Source: Streptomyces sp. SID8352 (GTDB lineage: Bacteria; Actinomycetota; Actinomycetes; Streptomycetales; Streptomycetaceae). Taken from it: 64,000 nt of DNA. The stretch is taken from assembly GCF_009862265.1 (NCBI RefSeq), contig NZ_WWGX01000022.1, positions 26,632 to 90,631 of the forward strand, given 5' to 3'. Under the pieces are notes generated by a model that made no database searches, was not told the origin of the DNA, and worked only from the letters and a program-made list of their open reading frames with translations. The position numbers and the translations under genes were made by a program. This document shows, piece after piece, positions 50,947 through 57,898 of this stretch. Positions within the stretch are counted from its first letter, which is position 1. Each line of letters opens with the position of its first letter.

Positions 50947-51399
50947 TCAGGCCGCTATCGGCGTCTTCCCGGCACGGTTCTCCTGGGTGGCCGCCCTGCG
51001 GGCGAACACCCGGTCGACGCCGAGCGCGCCCGAGCCGGTGAAGACCAGCAGCAGGAACGTCCAGCAGAACATCGCGGACGCCTCACCGCCGTTCTCCATC
51101 GGCCAGAGCGCGTCCGGCTGGTGCACCTTGAAGTAGGCGTACGCCATGGAGCCGGACGCGACGACCGCGGTGACGCGGGTGCCGAGGCCCACCATCACGA
51201 GGACCCCGCAGACGAGCTGGATGACGGCCGCGTACCAGCCCGGCCAGGTGCCCGCCTGGAGGGTGCCGCCGTTGGTGCCCGCGGCACCGCCGAGGACGCC
51301 GAACAGCGAGGCGGCGCCGTGGCAGGCGAAGAGGAGCCCGACCACGATGCGGTACAGGCCGAGGGCGTAGGGCGCCGAGGTGTCTAGACGTTGGGACAT
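50947..51399 (-). CDS. DoxX-family membrane protein
   Basis: A 150-aa protein with four helices (LYRIVVGLLFACHGAASLFG, AVIQLVCGVLVMVGLG, VVASGSMAYAYFKVH, MFCWTFLLLVFTGSGALGVD, the second and third overlapping in the usual DoxX way). DoxX proteins are linked to quinone, thiol and superoxide stress complexes in the membrane. The ATG at 51399 (MSQRLDTSAPYAL) is used; the nearest AGGAG is 11 nt upstream. The promoter region has a GTTAGG/CCTAAC palindrome that partly fits an iron box. Confidence 0.87.
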   Translation of the reverse strand: MSQRLDTSAPYALGLYRIVVGLLFACHGAASLFGVLGGAAGTNGGTLQAGTWPGWYAAVIQLVCGVLVMVGLGTRVTAVVASGSMAYAYFKVHQPDALWPMENGGEASAMFCWTFLLLVFTGSGALGVDRVFARRAATQENRAGKTPIAA

Positions 51400-51471
51400 G
51401 CGAATGGAGCTCCTTCGGTCGGCTGGCCCGGGGAGGCCGGCTGGGGGGACGGAACCGAGTGAGCTGTTCAC

Positions 51472-51487
51472 GTTAGGGGTGCCTAAC
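51472..51487. promoter_or_regulatory. Palindrome GTTAGG-N4-CCTAAC upstream of the DoxX gene
   Basis: A perfect 6+4+6 inverted repeat 73 bp upstream of the ATG. Read on the minus strand with its flanks, it matches about 14 of 19 positions of the DtxR/IdeR iron box that I recall (TTAGGTTAGGCTNACCTAA). Close by, CTTGCAAG (51493-51500) is an 8-bp palindrome. A metal-dependent repressor site is possible. Confidence 0.45.
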
Positions 51488-51678
51488 TAATGCTTGCAAG
51501 TTCAACATTCAGCCAAGAATTCGCTGGTGGTGAGGGGGGTCGCGGAGTGCGTAATCATGATTGGGAGCGCTCCCAGAGTGAGGATCGCGGCCGGCTCGAT
51601 GGCCGAAACGCATCTGTCCGTCCGGCGGGAACGGCGAGGGTGCCCGTCGTCCCGGGCGCCGGGGGAGCCGCCGCCGGG

Positions 51679-51891
51679 TCAGCGCGTGCGCCGCGCGCCC
51701 GCGCGCAGGCCGCTCACGAAGGCGGAGAAGGCGGCGGCCGGGAAGGTGAGCACCGGGCCGTCCTGAACCTTTGAGTCGCGGACGGGGATCGTGCCGTGCG
51801 AGGGGGCGAGGTTGGTGGCCACCTCGACGCAGTTGCCACCGTTGTTGCTGTACGAGGAGGTCTTCCAGCGGGGGGTGCGGGGCGTCGTCAT
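51679..51891 (-). CDS. DUF397 protein (copy 1)
   Basis: A 70-aa protein with the DUF397 pattern: WKTSSYSNNGGNCVEVA at the N-terminus and VPVRDSK-like (IPVRDSKVQDGPVLTFP) in the middle, then AFSAFVSGLRAG. DUF397 proteins accompany XRE/DUF5753 regulators in Streptomyces and are thought to act as partners or antagonists in developmental or antibiotic control (WhiJ-type systems). It shares a 108-bp perfectly identical tract with the second copy. The ATG is at 51891; the Shine-Dalgarno is GGG-rich but weak. Confidence 0.9.
   Translation of the reverse strand: MTTPRTPRWKTSSYSNNGGNCVEVATNLAPSHGTIPVRDSKVQDGPVLTFPAAAFSAFVSGLRAGARRTR
51724..51831. repeat. 108-bp perfect direct repeat (first copy; second at 52085-52192)
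   Basis: Bases 51724-51831 equal 52085-52192 at every position (offset 361 bp). The tract covers the middle of both DUF397 genes, about half of each coding sequence; flanking codons differ. Such perfect third-position identity indicates very recent duplication or gene conversion. Confidence 0.92.
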
Positions 51892-51991
51892 GGGGTGCCC
51901 TTTCGGAACGGTTGCCGCTGGGGTGCTTCGGCGTGCTTCCGATGGTAGGGCGCCGACGGGGGCGTTGCGGAGGTGCTTTCGGGGTGCGTGT

Positions 51992-52029
51992 GACGGCCCC
52001 GCCGCTCCGTGGGGAGGGGCGGGGCCGTC
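51992..52029 (-). terminator. Terminator after DUF397 copy 2
   Basis: A perfect 12-bp stem (51992-52003 with 52018-52029) with an inner CTCC/GGAG stem in the loop. It lies 11 bp past the stop of copy 2, so copy 1 needs its own promoter or readthrough. Confidence 0.8.
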
Positions 52030-52039
52030 GGGCGGTGCG

Positions 52040-52249
52040 TCAGACGGCGCCGGGCCCGACCGCCTTGAGGCCGTTCACGAACGAGGAGAAGGCGGCGGCC
52101 GGGAAGGTGAGCACCGGGCCGTCCTGAACCTTTGAGTCGCGGACGGGGATCGTGCCGTGCGAGGGGGCGAGGTTGGTGGCCACCTCGACGCACTGCCCGC
52201 CGTTGCCGCTGTAGGAGGATGTGTGCCAACAGGGGGTTTCGGTCGTCAA
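52040..52249 (-). CDS. DUF397 protein (copy 2)
   Basis: A 69-aa DUF397 protein (WHTSSYSGNGGQCVEVA, IPVRDSKVQDGP, FSSFVNGLKAV). Its start is TTG 52249, which overlaps the TGA of the XRE gene as TTGA, so it is translationally coupled to that regulator and is presumably its cognate partner. No ATG or GTG is in frame close by. Half of the gene is identical in DNA sequence to copy 1. Confidence 0.88.
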   Translation of the reverse strand: MTTETPCWHTSSYSGNGGQCVEVATNLAPSHGTIPVRDSKVQDGPVLTFPAAAFSSFVNGLKAVGPGAV

Positions 52250-53085
52250 AACATACCCTTTCGTGCTCTTTCGATCATGGCCACTGAATCTGCCTGGGAC
52301 GGTGCCTCGGCCTGTAGTTGATGGTAGGCCGCCAGCGTGGGGAGTACGAAGGCGCTTTCCCGTTCAAGATGGCCCCGCTGCGATGACTCCGCGTACGACA
52401 TCAAGGAGCGGTCCGGCATCGTGAGCACGGTGATGGGCAGGCTGAACGGCCGACGCGCGCCCATTGAGAACGGTGCGACCTGCAACACCGTGTTCGGCAT
52501 CTGGGCGAACTCAAGTAGGCGTTCGTACTGGGCATTCATGACATCGGCCGTCCCCATCGGCCGACGAATGCAGCCTTCGTCGAGGACAGCGAAGAGCTGT
52601 GGGGCGGTGGGCCGCGAGAGCGTTGCCTGTCGCCGAAGCGCCAGATCCACTCGTTCCCTGGCCTGGGCGGCGGTGATGGCGCCTCGGCGCACCGCATCCG
52701 CTTCAAGGGTGGCGGCGTACTCCGGAGTCTGGAGCAGCCCAGGGATCACGCCGACTTCGTAGAGTCGAATCTCCGCTGCCCGGCCCTCGTGTGCGACGTA
52801 CTCCGGGAACCCTTCGAGTAATGAGCCGTGCCGCATGTCCCGCCACTCCTGTTCGAAGGAATCAGCTGAGTTGCTGAAGCTGAACACCTGATCGAGCTTG
52901 CGTGAGAAAGGGAGGGTTGGCGGTTTGCGGGCAGTTTCAATGGCCGAGATGTGCTGGCTTGAGTAGGCGACTCGGGCGGCCAACTCGTCCTGCGTCCAGC
53001 TTTGATCCTCCCGTGACTTGCGTACACGCGCACCATAGGCGGCTGCGGGGCTGCTCTCCGGGGACAGCGTCTTGCGATTGACCAT
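52246..53085 (-). CDS. XRE-family regulator with DUF5753 domain (WhiJ-like)
   Basis: A 279-aa protein. The N-terminal helix-turn-helix is YGARVRKSREDQSWTQDELA followed by ARVAYSSQHISAIETARKPP. The rest (EIRLYEVGVIPGLLQTPEYA, VLDEGCIRRPMG) is the DUF5753 ligand/partner domain. The family is very abundant in Streptomyces and typically paired with a DUF397 gene. G+C is visibly lower than in the neighbours, with several A/T-ending codons, which may mean horizontal acquisition or relaxed codon selection. The ATG at 53085 is clear. An inverted repeat AACCCTTC/GAAGGGTT upstream may be its own operator. Confidence 0.92.
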   Translation of the reverse strand: MVNRKTLSPESSPAAAYGARVRKSREDQSWTQDELAARVAYSSQHISAIETARKPPTLPFSRKLDQVFSFSNSADSFEQEWRDMRHGSLLEGFPEYVAHEGRAAEIRLYEVGVIPGLLQTPEYAATLEADAVRRGAITAAQARERVDLALRRQATLSRPTAPQLFAVLDEGCIRRPMGTADVMNAQYERLLEFAQMPNTVLQVAPFSMGARRPFSLPITVLTMPDRSLMSYAESSQRGHLERESAFVLPTLAAYHQLQAEAPSQADSVAMIERARKGMF

Positions 53086-53093
53086 GTTGGCTC

Positions 53094-53127
53094 AACCCTT
53101 CCTTCGGATGTGGTCAGTTGAAGGGTT
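53094..53127. promoter_or_regulatory. Inverted repeat AACCCTTC-N18-GAAGGGTT before the XRE gene
   Basis: Perfect 8-bp arms at 53094-53101 and 53120-53127, starting 9 bp upstream of the XRE start codon on the minus strand, within the divergent promoter region of the three-gene unknown operon. A candidate autoregulatory site. Confidence 0.55.
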
Positions 53128-53157
53128 CTCGACTCTAGGTCACTCTGAAGCCGCTTG

Positions 53158-53173
53158 GTAGCGGAGTCGCTAC
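53158..53173 (+). promoter_or_regulatory. Palindrome GTAGCG-GAGT-CGCTAC before the unknown operon
   Basis: A perfect 6+4+6 inverted repeat that ends just before the AGAGGAG ribosome site (53176-53182) of the first gene. It could be an operator or an RNA hairpin that affects translation. Confidence 0.55.
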
Positions 53174-53187
53174 GGAGAGGAGTGGTC

Positions 53188-53442
53188 GTGCCGTGTATGT
53201 GTGGGTTGATCCGCCCTCCGGAGCCGCCCGAACCCCCGGCCGTGGGAACGCACGTGGTGGACGCGTGGGACAGGGTCGGGGAGTTCCGGGGGGAGTGGGC
53301 CGGGTTCTGGAACCTGAGGCCCCCGGCGGGCGGCAGGGAGTGGAGCGTGCGGCCCGAGGACACGCGGCCCGCCAGTCCGGAGCAGTGCCTGCGGGCCAAG
53401 GCCGCCCGTGCGAACGCCCGGAGCCGGGGGGAGGTGCTGTGA
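53188..53442 (+). CDS. Unknown small protein, first gene of a three-gene operon
   Basis: An 84-aa protein. VPCMCGLIRPPEPPEPPAVG at the start is followed by HVVDAWDRVGEFRGEWAGFW and NLRPPAGGREWSVRPEDTRP. No family is recognised. The CMC pair could bind metal, but nothing else supports that. AGAGGAG lies 5 nt upstream of GTG 53188, so translation from here is credible. Its TGA overlaps the GTG of the next gene (GTGA). It diverges from the XRE/DUF397 regulator and may be under its control. Confidence 0.62.
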   Translation: MPCMCGLIRPPEPPEPPAVGTHVVDAWDRVGEFRGEWAGFWNLRPPAGGREWSVRPEDTRPASPEQCLRAKAARANARSRGEVL

Positions 53443-53936
53443 TCCGCCCGTGCGGCGGTCCCCCGGCCGAGCCGCCGGGCTACTGGGCGGAAGTGGTCGC
53501 GCGGGGGCCGGTGTGCGGCACGGGGGAGAGCGCCCGGCATGTGCTCGGCACCTTCCGGACCCTCTCGCCGGTGCTGGCGCTGCGCTGGCTCCGCGGGCAG
53601 GCGCGGCGGATCGCGGACCGGATCGACCCGGACCCGGCACGGTCGGAGTGGGCCGGACGGGTCGTGCGCGCGACGGCGCGGTCGGAGCCCGACTGCCCTG
53701 CGGAGCTGCGCCGTTGGGCCGGGGACGTGGCCGGGGAGCGCGCGGCGCGGGAGCGCGTCAAGGGCGGTCGGCCGCTCTCGGTCACCTTCGCGGACCTGGA
53801 CTGCGCCTACACGCTGACCGTCGGTCCCGTCCCGCCGGGCGGCACCGCGCCGCGCGCTCCCGGGACCCCGCGGAACGGCGCCCCGCCGTCCCGGACCGCG
53901 TGCCCGCCGCCGACGGGGGAGGGCGCATGGGCGTAG
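53439..53936 (+). CDS. Unknown protein, second gene of the operon
   Basis: A 165-aa protein, VIRPCGGPPAEPPGYWAEVV at the start, with a helical Arg-rich middle (LALRWLRGQARRIADRIDPD) and FADLDCAYTLTVGPVPPGG near the end, then a proline-rich tail. No domain is recognised. The first 140 residues have the aliphatic/Arg/Glu balance of a folded protein, unlike shadow frames in this sequence. GGGGGAGG precedes the overlapping GTG. It overlaps the third gene by 10 bp, so all three genes are translationally linked. Confidence 0.62.
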   Translation: MIRPCGGPPAEPPGYWAEVVARGPVCGTGESARHVLGTFRTLSPVLALRWLRGQARRIADRIDPDPARSEWAGRVVRATARSEPDCPAELRRWAGDVAGERAARERVKGGRPLSVTFADLDCAYTLTVGPVPPGGTAPRAPGTPRNGAPPSRTACPPPTGEGAWA

Positions 53937-54382
53937 CGGAGGCGCGCCGCCCGACCCCCGCCGAGCGGGCCGCGGCGCGGCAGGCCGCGCGGGCCGACCG
54001 CGAGGCGATCGTGCGCCGCTACCGGGCACGGGAACCGGTGCGGCGCATCGCCGCCGGGTACGGCGTCACCGACGCCTGGCTGACCCGGCGGCTGCGCGAC
54101 TGGGGCGTCACTCCGCGCCGCGGGTACGAGGCCCACGCGCACCGCCGGTCCGCCGGCCGGGTCTTCCGGGGCCGGCCCCTGACCCGGCGGACCGCCGCCG
54201 AAGTGCGGGCGGCGCGCGACCTGTTCATCGCCGCACGCGACGAGGCGGTCCGCCGCTACCGTTCCGGCGAGGTCTCCGCCGCCGGTCTCGGGCGCGAGTT
54301 CGGGGTCCATCCCGCCTGGGTCGGCAGACGCCTGGCGGAGTGGGGCGCGCGCGAGGCCCGGCCCCGGCCCCGCCCGCGCTGA
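53927..54382 (+). CDS. Protein with two helix-turn-helix repeats, third gene of the operon
   Basis: A 151-aa basic protein with two copies of one helix-turn-helix unit: AIVRRYRAREPVRRIAAGYG plus VTDAWLTRRLRDWGV (about 26-60), and AVRRYRSGEVSAAGLGREFG plus VHPAWVGRRLAEWGA (about 108-142). The form resembles HTH domains of resolvases or transposases (Hin/IS630-like), but no catalytic domain is present. It may be a DNA-binding protein that spans two half sites as a monomer. GGGGGAGGG precedes the ATG. Its job is unknown; the link to the divergent XRE/DUF397 pair suggests a small regulatory locus. Confidence 0.7.
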   Translation: MGVAEARRPTPAERAAARQAARADREAIVRRYRAREPVRRIAAGYGVTDAWLTRRLRDWGVTPRRGYEAHAHRRSAGRVFRGRPLTRRTAAEVRAARDLFIAARDEAVRRYRSGEVSAAGLGREFGVHPAWVGRRLAEWGAREARPRPRPR

Positions 54383-54609
54383 CACCCCGCCCGCCCCGAC
54401 GCCCGTCCCGTATGCGCCGCGTACGGGCGGACGCAGCCGTCCGCATCCCCGTACCGACGCTTTCGTACCGCCCCGCCGTACGCCCGCCCCGCGCCGTACC
54501 GGAGCCACCGCGCTCCGTACCGGTGAACCGCCGAACCGCCGGACCCCCGCCGTCCCGTACCGGACAGTGGGGGGCGGCCCGTCCCGACCCGACCGAGGAG
54601 AGGTGCCCC

Positions 54610-55737
54610 ATGGACATCCGGGAACGCACACGGCTCGACGCCTACTTCGCCCATGTGGCACGGGAGTTCACGATGCCCGAGCCGCCGCCGTCCGCCGTGC
54701 TGGTCACGCCGCTGCTGCCCGAGCACCCTCCGTTCGTCAGAGCGGTCGGCGCCGTCTCGCGGCTGCGCGCCGTGCTGCCGGGTCCGGATCCGGCCGACGG
54801 CCTCGCCCACCGCGAGGTCGAACGCGCCTTCGCCGTCGACGAGCTGGCTCGCGACCGGCTGGCCGACCCGGACACCGCCGTCACCTACCTGGAGGCGCGG
54901 GCGGCGGGCGAGCGGGTCGTGCTGCTGGACGCGGGCGGCCGGTTCGCGTCCTCGCTCGACGCGCTGTGCGAGCGGTTCAGCGGCACCGTGCTCGGCGTCG
55001 TCGAGTCCACCGGCGGCGGCCACGACCGCTACGCGGCACGGACCGCGCTGCCCTGCCCGGTGGTGTCCGTCGCCCGGTCCCCGCTGCGGGAGCCGGAGAA
55101 CTACCTGGCGGGGCACTCCATGGTCTCCTCGGCGGAGGACCTGCTGAGGGGCCGGGGGGACACCCCGCACGGCATCCGCGCCCTGCTCCTCGGCTTCGGC
55201 GGGCCCGGTGGCCACGCGGCCCGGCTGCTGCGCGGCCGGGGGGTGCGCGTCACGGTGCACGACACCGACCCGGTGGGCCGCACCCGGGCCCTCGCACAGG
55301 GGTTCGGCGTCGTCGAGGACCGGGACCGCGCGCTCGGCGCGGCCGGGCTCGTGCTGTGCTCCACGGGGGCGCACCGCCTGGGCGGCGCGGAGGCCGCCGG
55401 GCTGCGGAACGGCACGCTGGTCGCCTTGCTGTCCGCGCCGGAGGGCGGCCAGGGGCCGTACGCGCCGCCGGAGGGCTACGCCCGGTACGGCGCGGCGCGG
55501 CACATCACCCGCTACGAGAGGGCCGGGCACCACTTCTACGTGCTGGACGCGAGCGGGGTCACCGCCGCGCCGCGCGGGGCGCGGGCCCGGCGGTTCCGGA
55601 CCCTGGTGCAGGCCGAGGCCATCGCGGGGCTGCGGGCGCTGGCCCGGGACGGCCTGGAACCGGCCCTGCACGAGGTGCCCGCGGCGGACCGGGCCGGGAT
55701 CGCCGGTGTCTGGCTGTACCACTTCGGCGACCGGTGA
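54610..55737 (+). CDS. S-adenosylhomocysteine hydrolase-like NAD-binding protein
   Basis: A 375-aa protein, about 100 residues shorter than true SahH. It aligns by eye with SahH in GVVESTGGGHDRYAAR (SahH: GVSEETTTGVHRL) and in the Rossmann loop LLLGFGGPGGHAARLLRGRG with VHDTDP after it. The catalytic lysine region (SVTKSKFDN in SahH) reads SVARSPLREPEN, so the lysine is missing, while the glutamate of GVxE is kept. It may bind NAD and a nucleoside without the standard reaction. GAGGAGAGG lies 6 nt before the ATG. A true SahH should exist elsewhere in the genome. Confidence 0.78.
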   Translation: MDIRERTRLDAYFAHVAREFTMPEPPPSAVLVTPLLPEHPPFVRAVGAVSRLRAVLPGPDPADGLAHREVERAFAVDELARDRLADPDTAVTYLEARAAGERVVLLDAGGRFASSLDALCERFSGTVLGVVESTGGGHDRYAARTALPCPVVSVARSPLREPENYLAGHSMVSSAEDLLRGRGDTPHGIRALLLGFGGPGGHAARLLRGRGVRVTVHDTDPVGRTRALAQGFGVVEDRDRALGAAGLVLCSTGAHRLGGAEAAGLRNGTLVALLSAPEGGQGPYAPPEGYARYGAARHITRYERAGHHFYVLDASGVTAAPRGARARRFRTLVQAEAIAGLRALARDGLEPALHEVPAADRAGIAGVWLYHFGDR

Positions 55738-55873
55738 CGGTGGCGGTGCCGTGCGGTCCGGCGCGGTCCGGTGTCGCCGGGCGCCGTGCGCGCGGGTCGG
55801 GGCCCGGCGGCCCCGTGCCCGGCGGTCCCGGGGCGCGCGGACGGCGGCCCGGGACCGGGGCGGGGGAGCGGCC

Positions 55874-56518
55874 TCAGCAGCCCGCGAGGTACGACTGGAG
55901 CGCGGACTTCTCGGCGGAGTCGACCGAGAGGTCGTAGTAGTACTTCACCTGGACCCAGGCGCGCACATAGACGCATCGGTAGTCGGAGCGCGAGGGCATC
56001 CACTCCGCCGGGTCCTTGTCGCCCTTGGCCTGGTTGACGTTGTCGGTGACGGCGATGAGCTGGGGACGGGTCAGGTCGTTGGCGAAGGACTGGCGGCGGG
56101 CGGTGGTCCAGGAGCCCGCGCCGGAGTCCCAGGCCTCGGCGAGCGGCACGACGTGGTCGATGTCGAGGTCGGAGGCGGCGGTCCAGGTCGCACCGTCGTA
56201 GGGGGAGTACCAACTGCCCTTGACGGAGGCGCAGGCGGCGTCGGTGACCACGCCCGAGCCGTCGCGCTTGAGGACCGTCTCCCGGGTGTTGCAGGTGCCG
56301 GACTGGGTGATCCAGTGCGGGAACAGCTCGCGCTTGTAGCCGGTGCGGTTCTCGGTGGCCACGGTGAGGGAGGCGAGGTAGGAGCGGGCGGTGGCCGCGC
56401 TCACCGGGGTGGGGAGGGCGGCGGAGGCGGCCGGGCCGTTGAGGAGGCCGGCCGAGGCGATGAGTCCGGTGAGGGCGGCGAGGACACCGAGCCGTCGACG
56501 CGCGTAGAATCTGGACAT
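55874..56518 (-). CDS. Secreted HNH endonuclease (DUF1524/GmrSD C-terminal type)
   Basis: A 214-aa exported protein. The signal peptide (MSRFYARRRLGVLAALTGLI, cleavage near ASAA, about 33) leads to a DUF1524 nuclease domain with the HNH core DLDIDHVVPLAEAWDSGA, then FANDLTRPQLIAVTDNVNQA and KGDKDPAEWMP. Four cysteines (CNTRET, ACAS, YRCVYV, AGC end) could form disulfides. Such extracellular nucleases are widespread in Streptomyces and probably recycle DNA or act on competitors. The ATG at 56518 is chosen for the signal peptide. A palindrome about 100 bp upstream may control it. Confidence 0.9.
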   Translation of the reverse strand: MSRFYARRRLGVLAALTGLIASAGLLNGPAASAALPTPVSAATARSYLASLTVATENRTGYKRELFPHWITQSGTCNTRETVLKRDGSGVVTDAACASVKGSWYSPYDGATWTAASDLDIDHVVPLAEAWDSGAGSWTTARRQSFANDLTRPQLIAVTDNVNQAKGDKDPAEWMPSRSDYRCVYVRAWVQVKYYYDLSVDSAEKSALQSYLAGC

Positions 56519-57089
56519 GCGAACTCCCTTGTGGTGTGGGGGTGTTGGGGCGCGGGCGTGGGGAATGCTCGCGTTGCCGCATGGCGCACGGATGTGCGGC
56601 TGGTTAGACGGTAGTGACGTGTACATGACACGTCTACGGCCCCGGCGGGACTTCACCGCATCGGGGCGTTCCCCGCGCTGGTGTTCCCGGGGGGCCGGGA
56701 CGGCCGCCCCGTCCGCCGCCCCGGGGCCAAGGACGGGTGGTCCCGGAGGTGTGGGAGCGGCCCGGCGGCGGCTCGCCGGTGCCGCCCGGGAAGTCCACGA
56801 CGCCGCCCGTCCGCCGCGCTCGCCCGGGGCCGTCCCGGTGTGCCTGGCGCTGATGCCTTCCCCGGCGGGGGAGGGGCGGCGAACGGGGTCCCCGCCCGGG
56901 GGCCCGCGCGGTGCCGTCGGGCCCGGTGCCGGGGGCGCGCCGTCCGCGCCGTCGGGGCCGTCCGTTCCGTCAGGGGGTGCAGGGGGCGCCGGGTGCCGTC
57001 GGGGCCGTCCGGCGGTGTGCCGGGAGAGGCGCCGCGTGCCGGTGACCAGGGGGGACCGGGCTTCTGCCGGGGGCTTCGCGTACCATGGG
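56519..57089. other. Intergenic region upstream of the HNH gene and the riboswitch
   Basis: The 571 bp have no gene. The left part (56580-56660) is less GC-rich, holds the HNH promoter and the GACGTGT palindrome. The middle (56660-57060) is GC-rich with GTCGGGGCCGTCCG-type partial repeats near 56950-57010. The promoter for the riboswitch transcript should lie at about 57030-57085. Confidence 0.6.
56616..56634. promoter_or_regulatory. Palindrome GACGTGT-N5-ACACGTC upstream of the HNH gene
   Basis: Perfect 7-bp arms around ACATG, 98 bp upstream of the HNH start codon. It lies in the promoter-like A/T-richer stretch, so it is a good candidate operator. The cognate regulator is unknown. Confidence 0.55.
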
Positions 57090-57214
57090 CGACGCAGAAG
57101 GGGAGTAGCTCTTCGCCGGACCGTCGACATACTGCTCAGCCAGCCTGAGCCGGCGCCCGGAGGCGGCCCTCGGACACGGGGTCCGCCAGCGAGACCTTCG
57201 GCAAGCAGTGCAGA
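57090..57214 (+). ncRNA. yybP-ykoY manganese riboswitch
   Basis: The leader of the GDT1-type transporter gene has the conserved pieces of this aptamer in order: AGAAGGGGAGTAGCTCTTCG at 57097-57116, TCGACATACTGCTCAGCCAG in the second helix (about 57124-57143), and GCGAGACCTTCGGCAAGC (about 57190-57207), whose GAGACC loop docks with the GGGGAGTAG segment to form the Mn2+ site. The linked gene belongs to a manganese/calcium exporter family often controlled by this riboswitch. The boundaries are approximate, and the expression platform (57215-57316) contains a possible anti-SD or terminator helix that I did not resolve. Confidence 0.82.
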
Positions 57215-57316
57215 CCCGTGCCGAGCAGCGCGGGCATCAGTGTGCTGCCGTGCCGAGGTGTCTTGCGTGCGAGGCCAATACTCTCGGCGGGGCGGCCCCG
57301 ACCGATTGAGGACCCC

Positions 57317-57898
57317 TTGATCAGCATCACCGTGACGGCGCTCGTCTTCGGCGTCGTCTTCCTCGCGGAACTCCCGGACAAGACCGCGCTCGCCGGGCTC
57401 GTCCTCGGCACCCGCTACCGCGCGTCGTACGTCTTCGCCGGTGTCGCCGCCGCCTTCACACTGCACGTGGTGCTCGCCGTGGCGGCGGGCAGCGTGCTGA
57501 CCCTGCTGCCGCAGCAGATCGTGCAGGCGGTGACCGGCGTACTGTTCCTGGGCGGCGCCGCGATGCTGCTGATGAAGAAGGACGACGAGGAGGAGTCCGT
57601 CCGCAAGCCGGAGGACCAGTCCTTCTGGAAGGTCGCCGGGGCCGGCTTCATGCTCATCCTGGTCGCGGAGTTCGGCGACCTCACGCAGATCATGACGGCC
57701 AACCTCGCCGCCCGCTACGACGACCCGCTCTCCGTGGGTCTGGGCGCGGTGCTCGCGCTCTGGTCGGTGGCCGGGCTCGGCATCGTCGGCGGCAAGGCGC
57801 TGATGAAGCGGGTGCCGCTGGCCCTGATCACCAAGATCGCCGCCCTGCTGATGCTGGGCCTCGGCGTGTGGAGCCTGTGGGAGGCGGTCACCGGCTGA
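57317..57898 (+). CDS. TMEM165/GDT1 (UPF0016) family manganese exporter-like protein
   Basis: A 193-aa six-helix membrane protein with both family signatures, FLAELPDKTALAGLVLGTRY (consensus ExGDKT, here with Leu-Pro) and LVAEFGDLTQIMTANLAARY (ExGDRTQ-like). The acidic residues in them form the cation site. A charged loop (KKDDEEESVRKPED) separates two halves. The start is TTG 57317, with GAGG 5 nt upstream; reading further upstream would enter the riboswitch. Mn2+ binding to the leader should turn the gene on and so limit manganese toxicity (known for the class, inferred here). Confidence 0.88.
   Translation: MISITVTALVFGVVFLAELPDKTALAGLVLGTRYRASYVFAGVAAAFTLHVVLAVAAGSVLTLLPQQIVQAVTGVLFLGGAAMLLMKKDDEEESVRKPEDQSFWKVAGAGFMLILVAEFGDLTQIMTANLAARYDDPLSVGLGAVLALWSVAGLGIVGGKALMKRVPLALITKIAALLMLGLGVWSLWEAVTG

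Noticed and set aside
57218..57316. N-terminal extension of the GDT1 protein starting at 57218
   Set aside because: This would translate part of the riboswitch region; GAGG before TTG 57317 and the family alignment support the shorter form.
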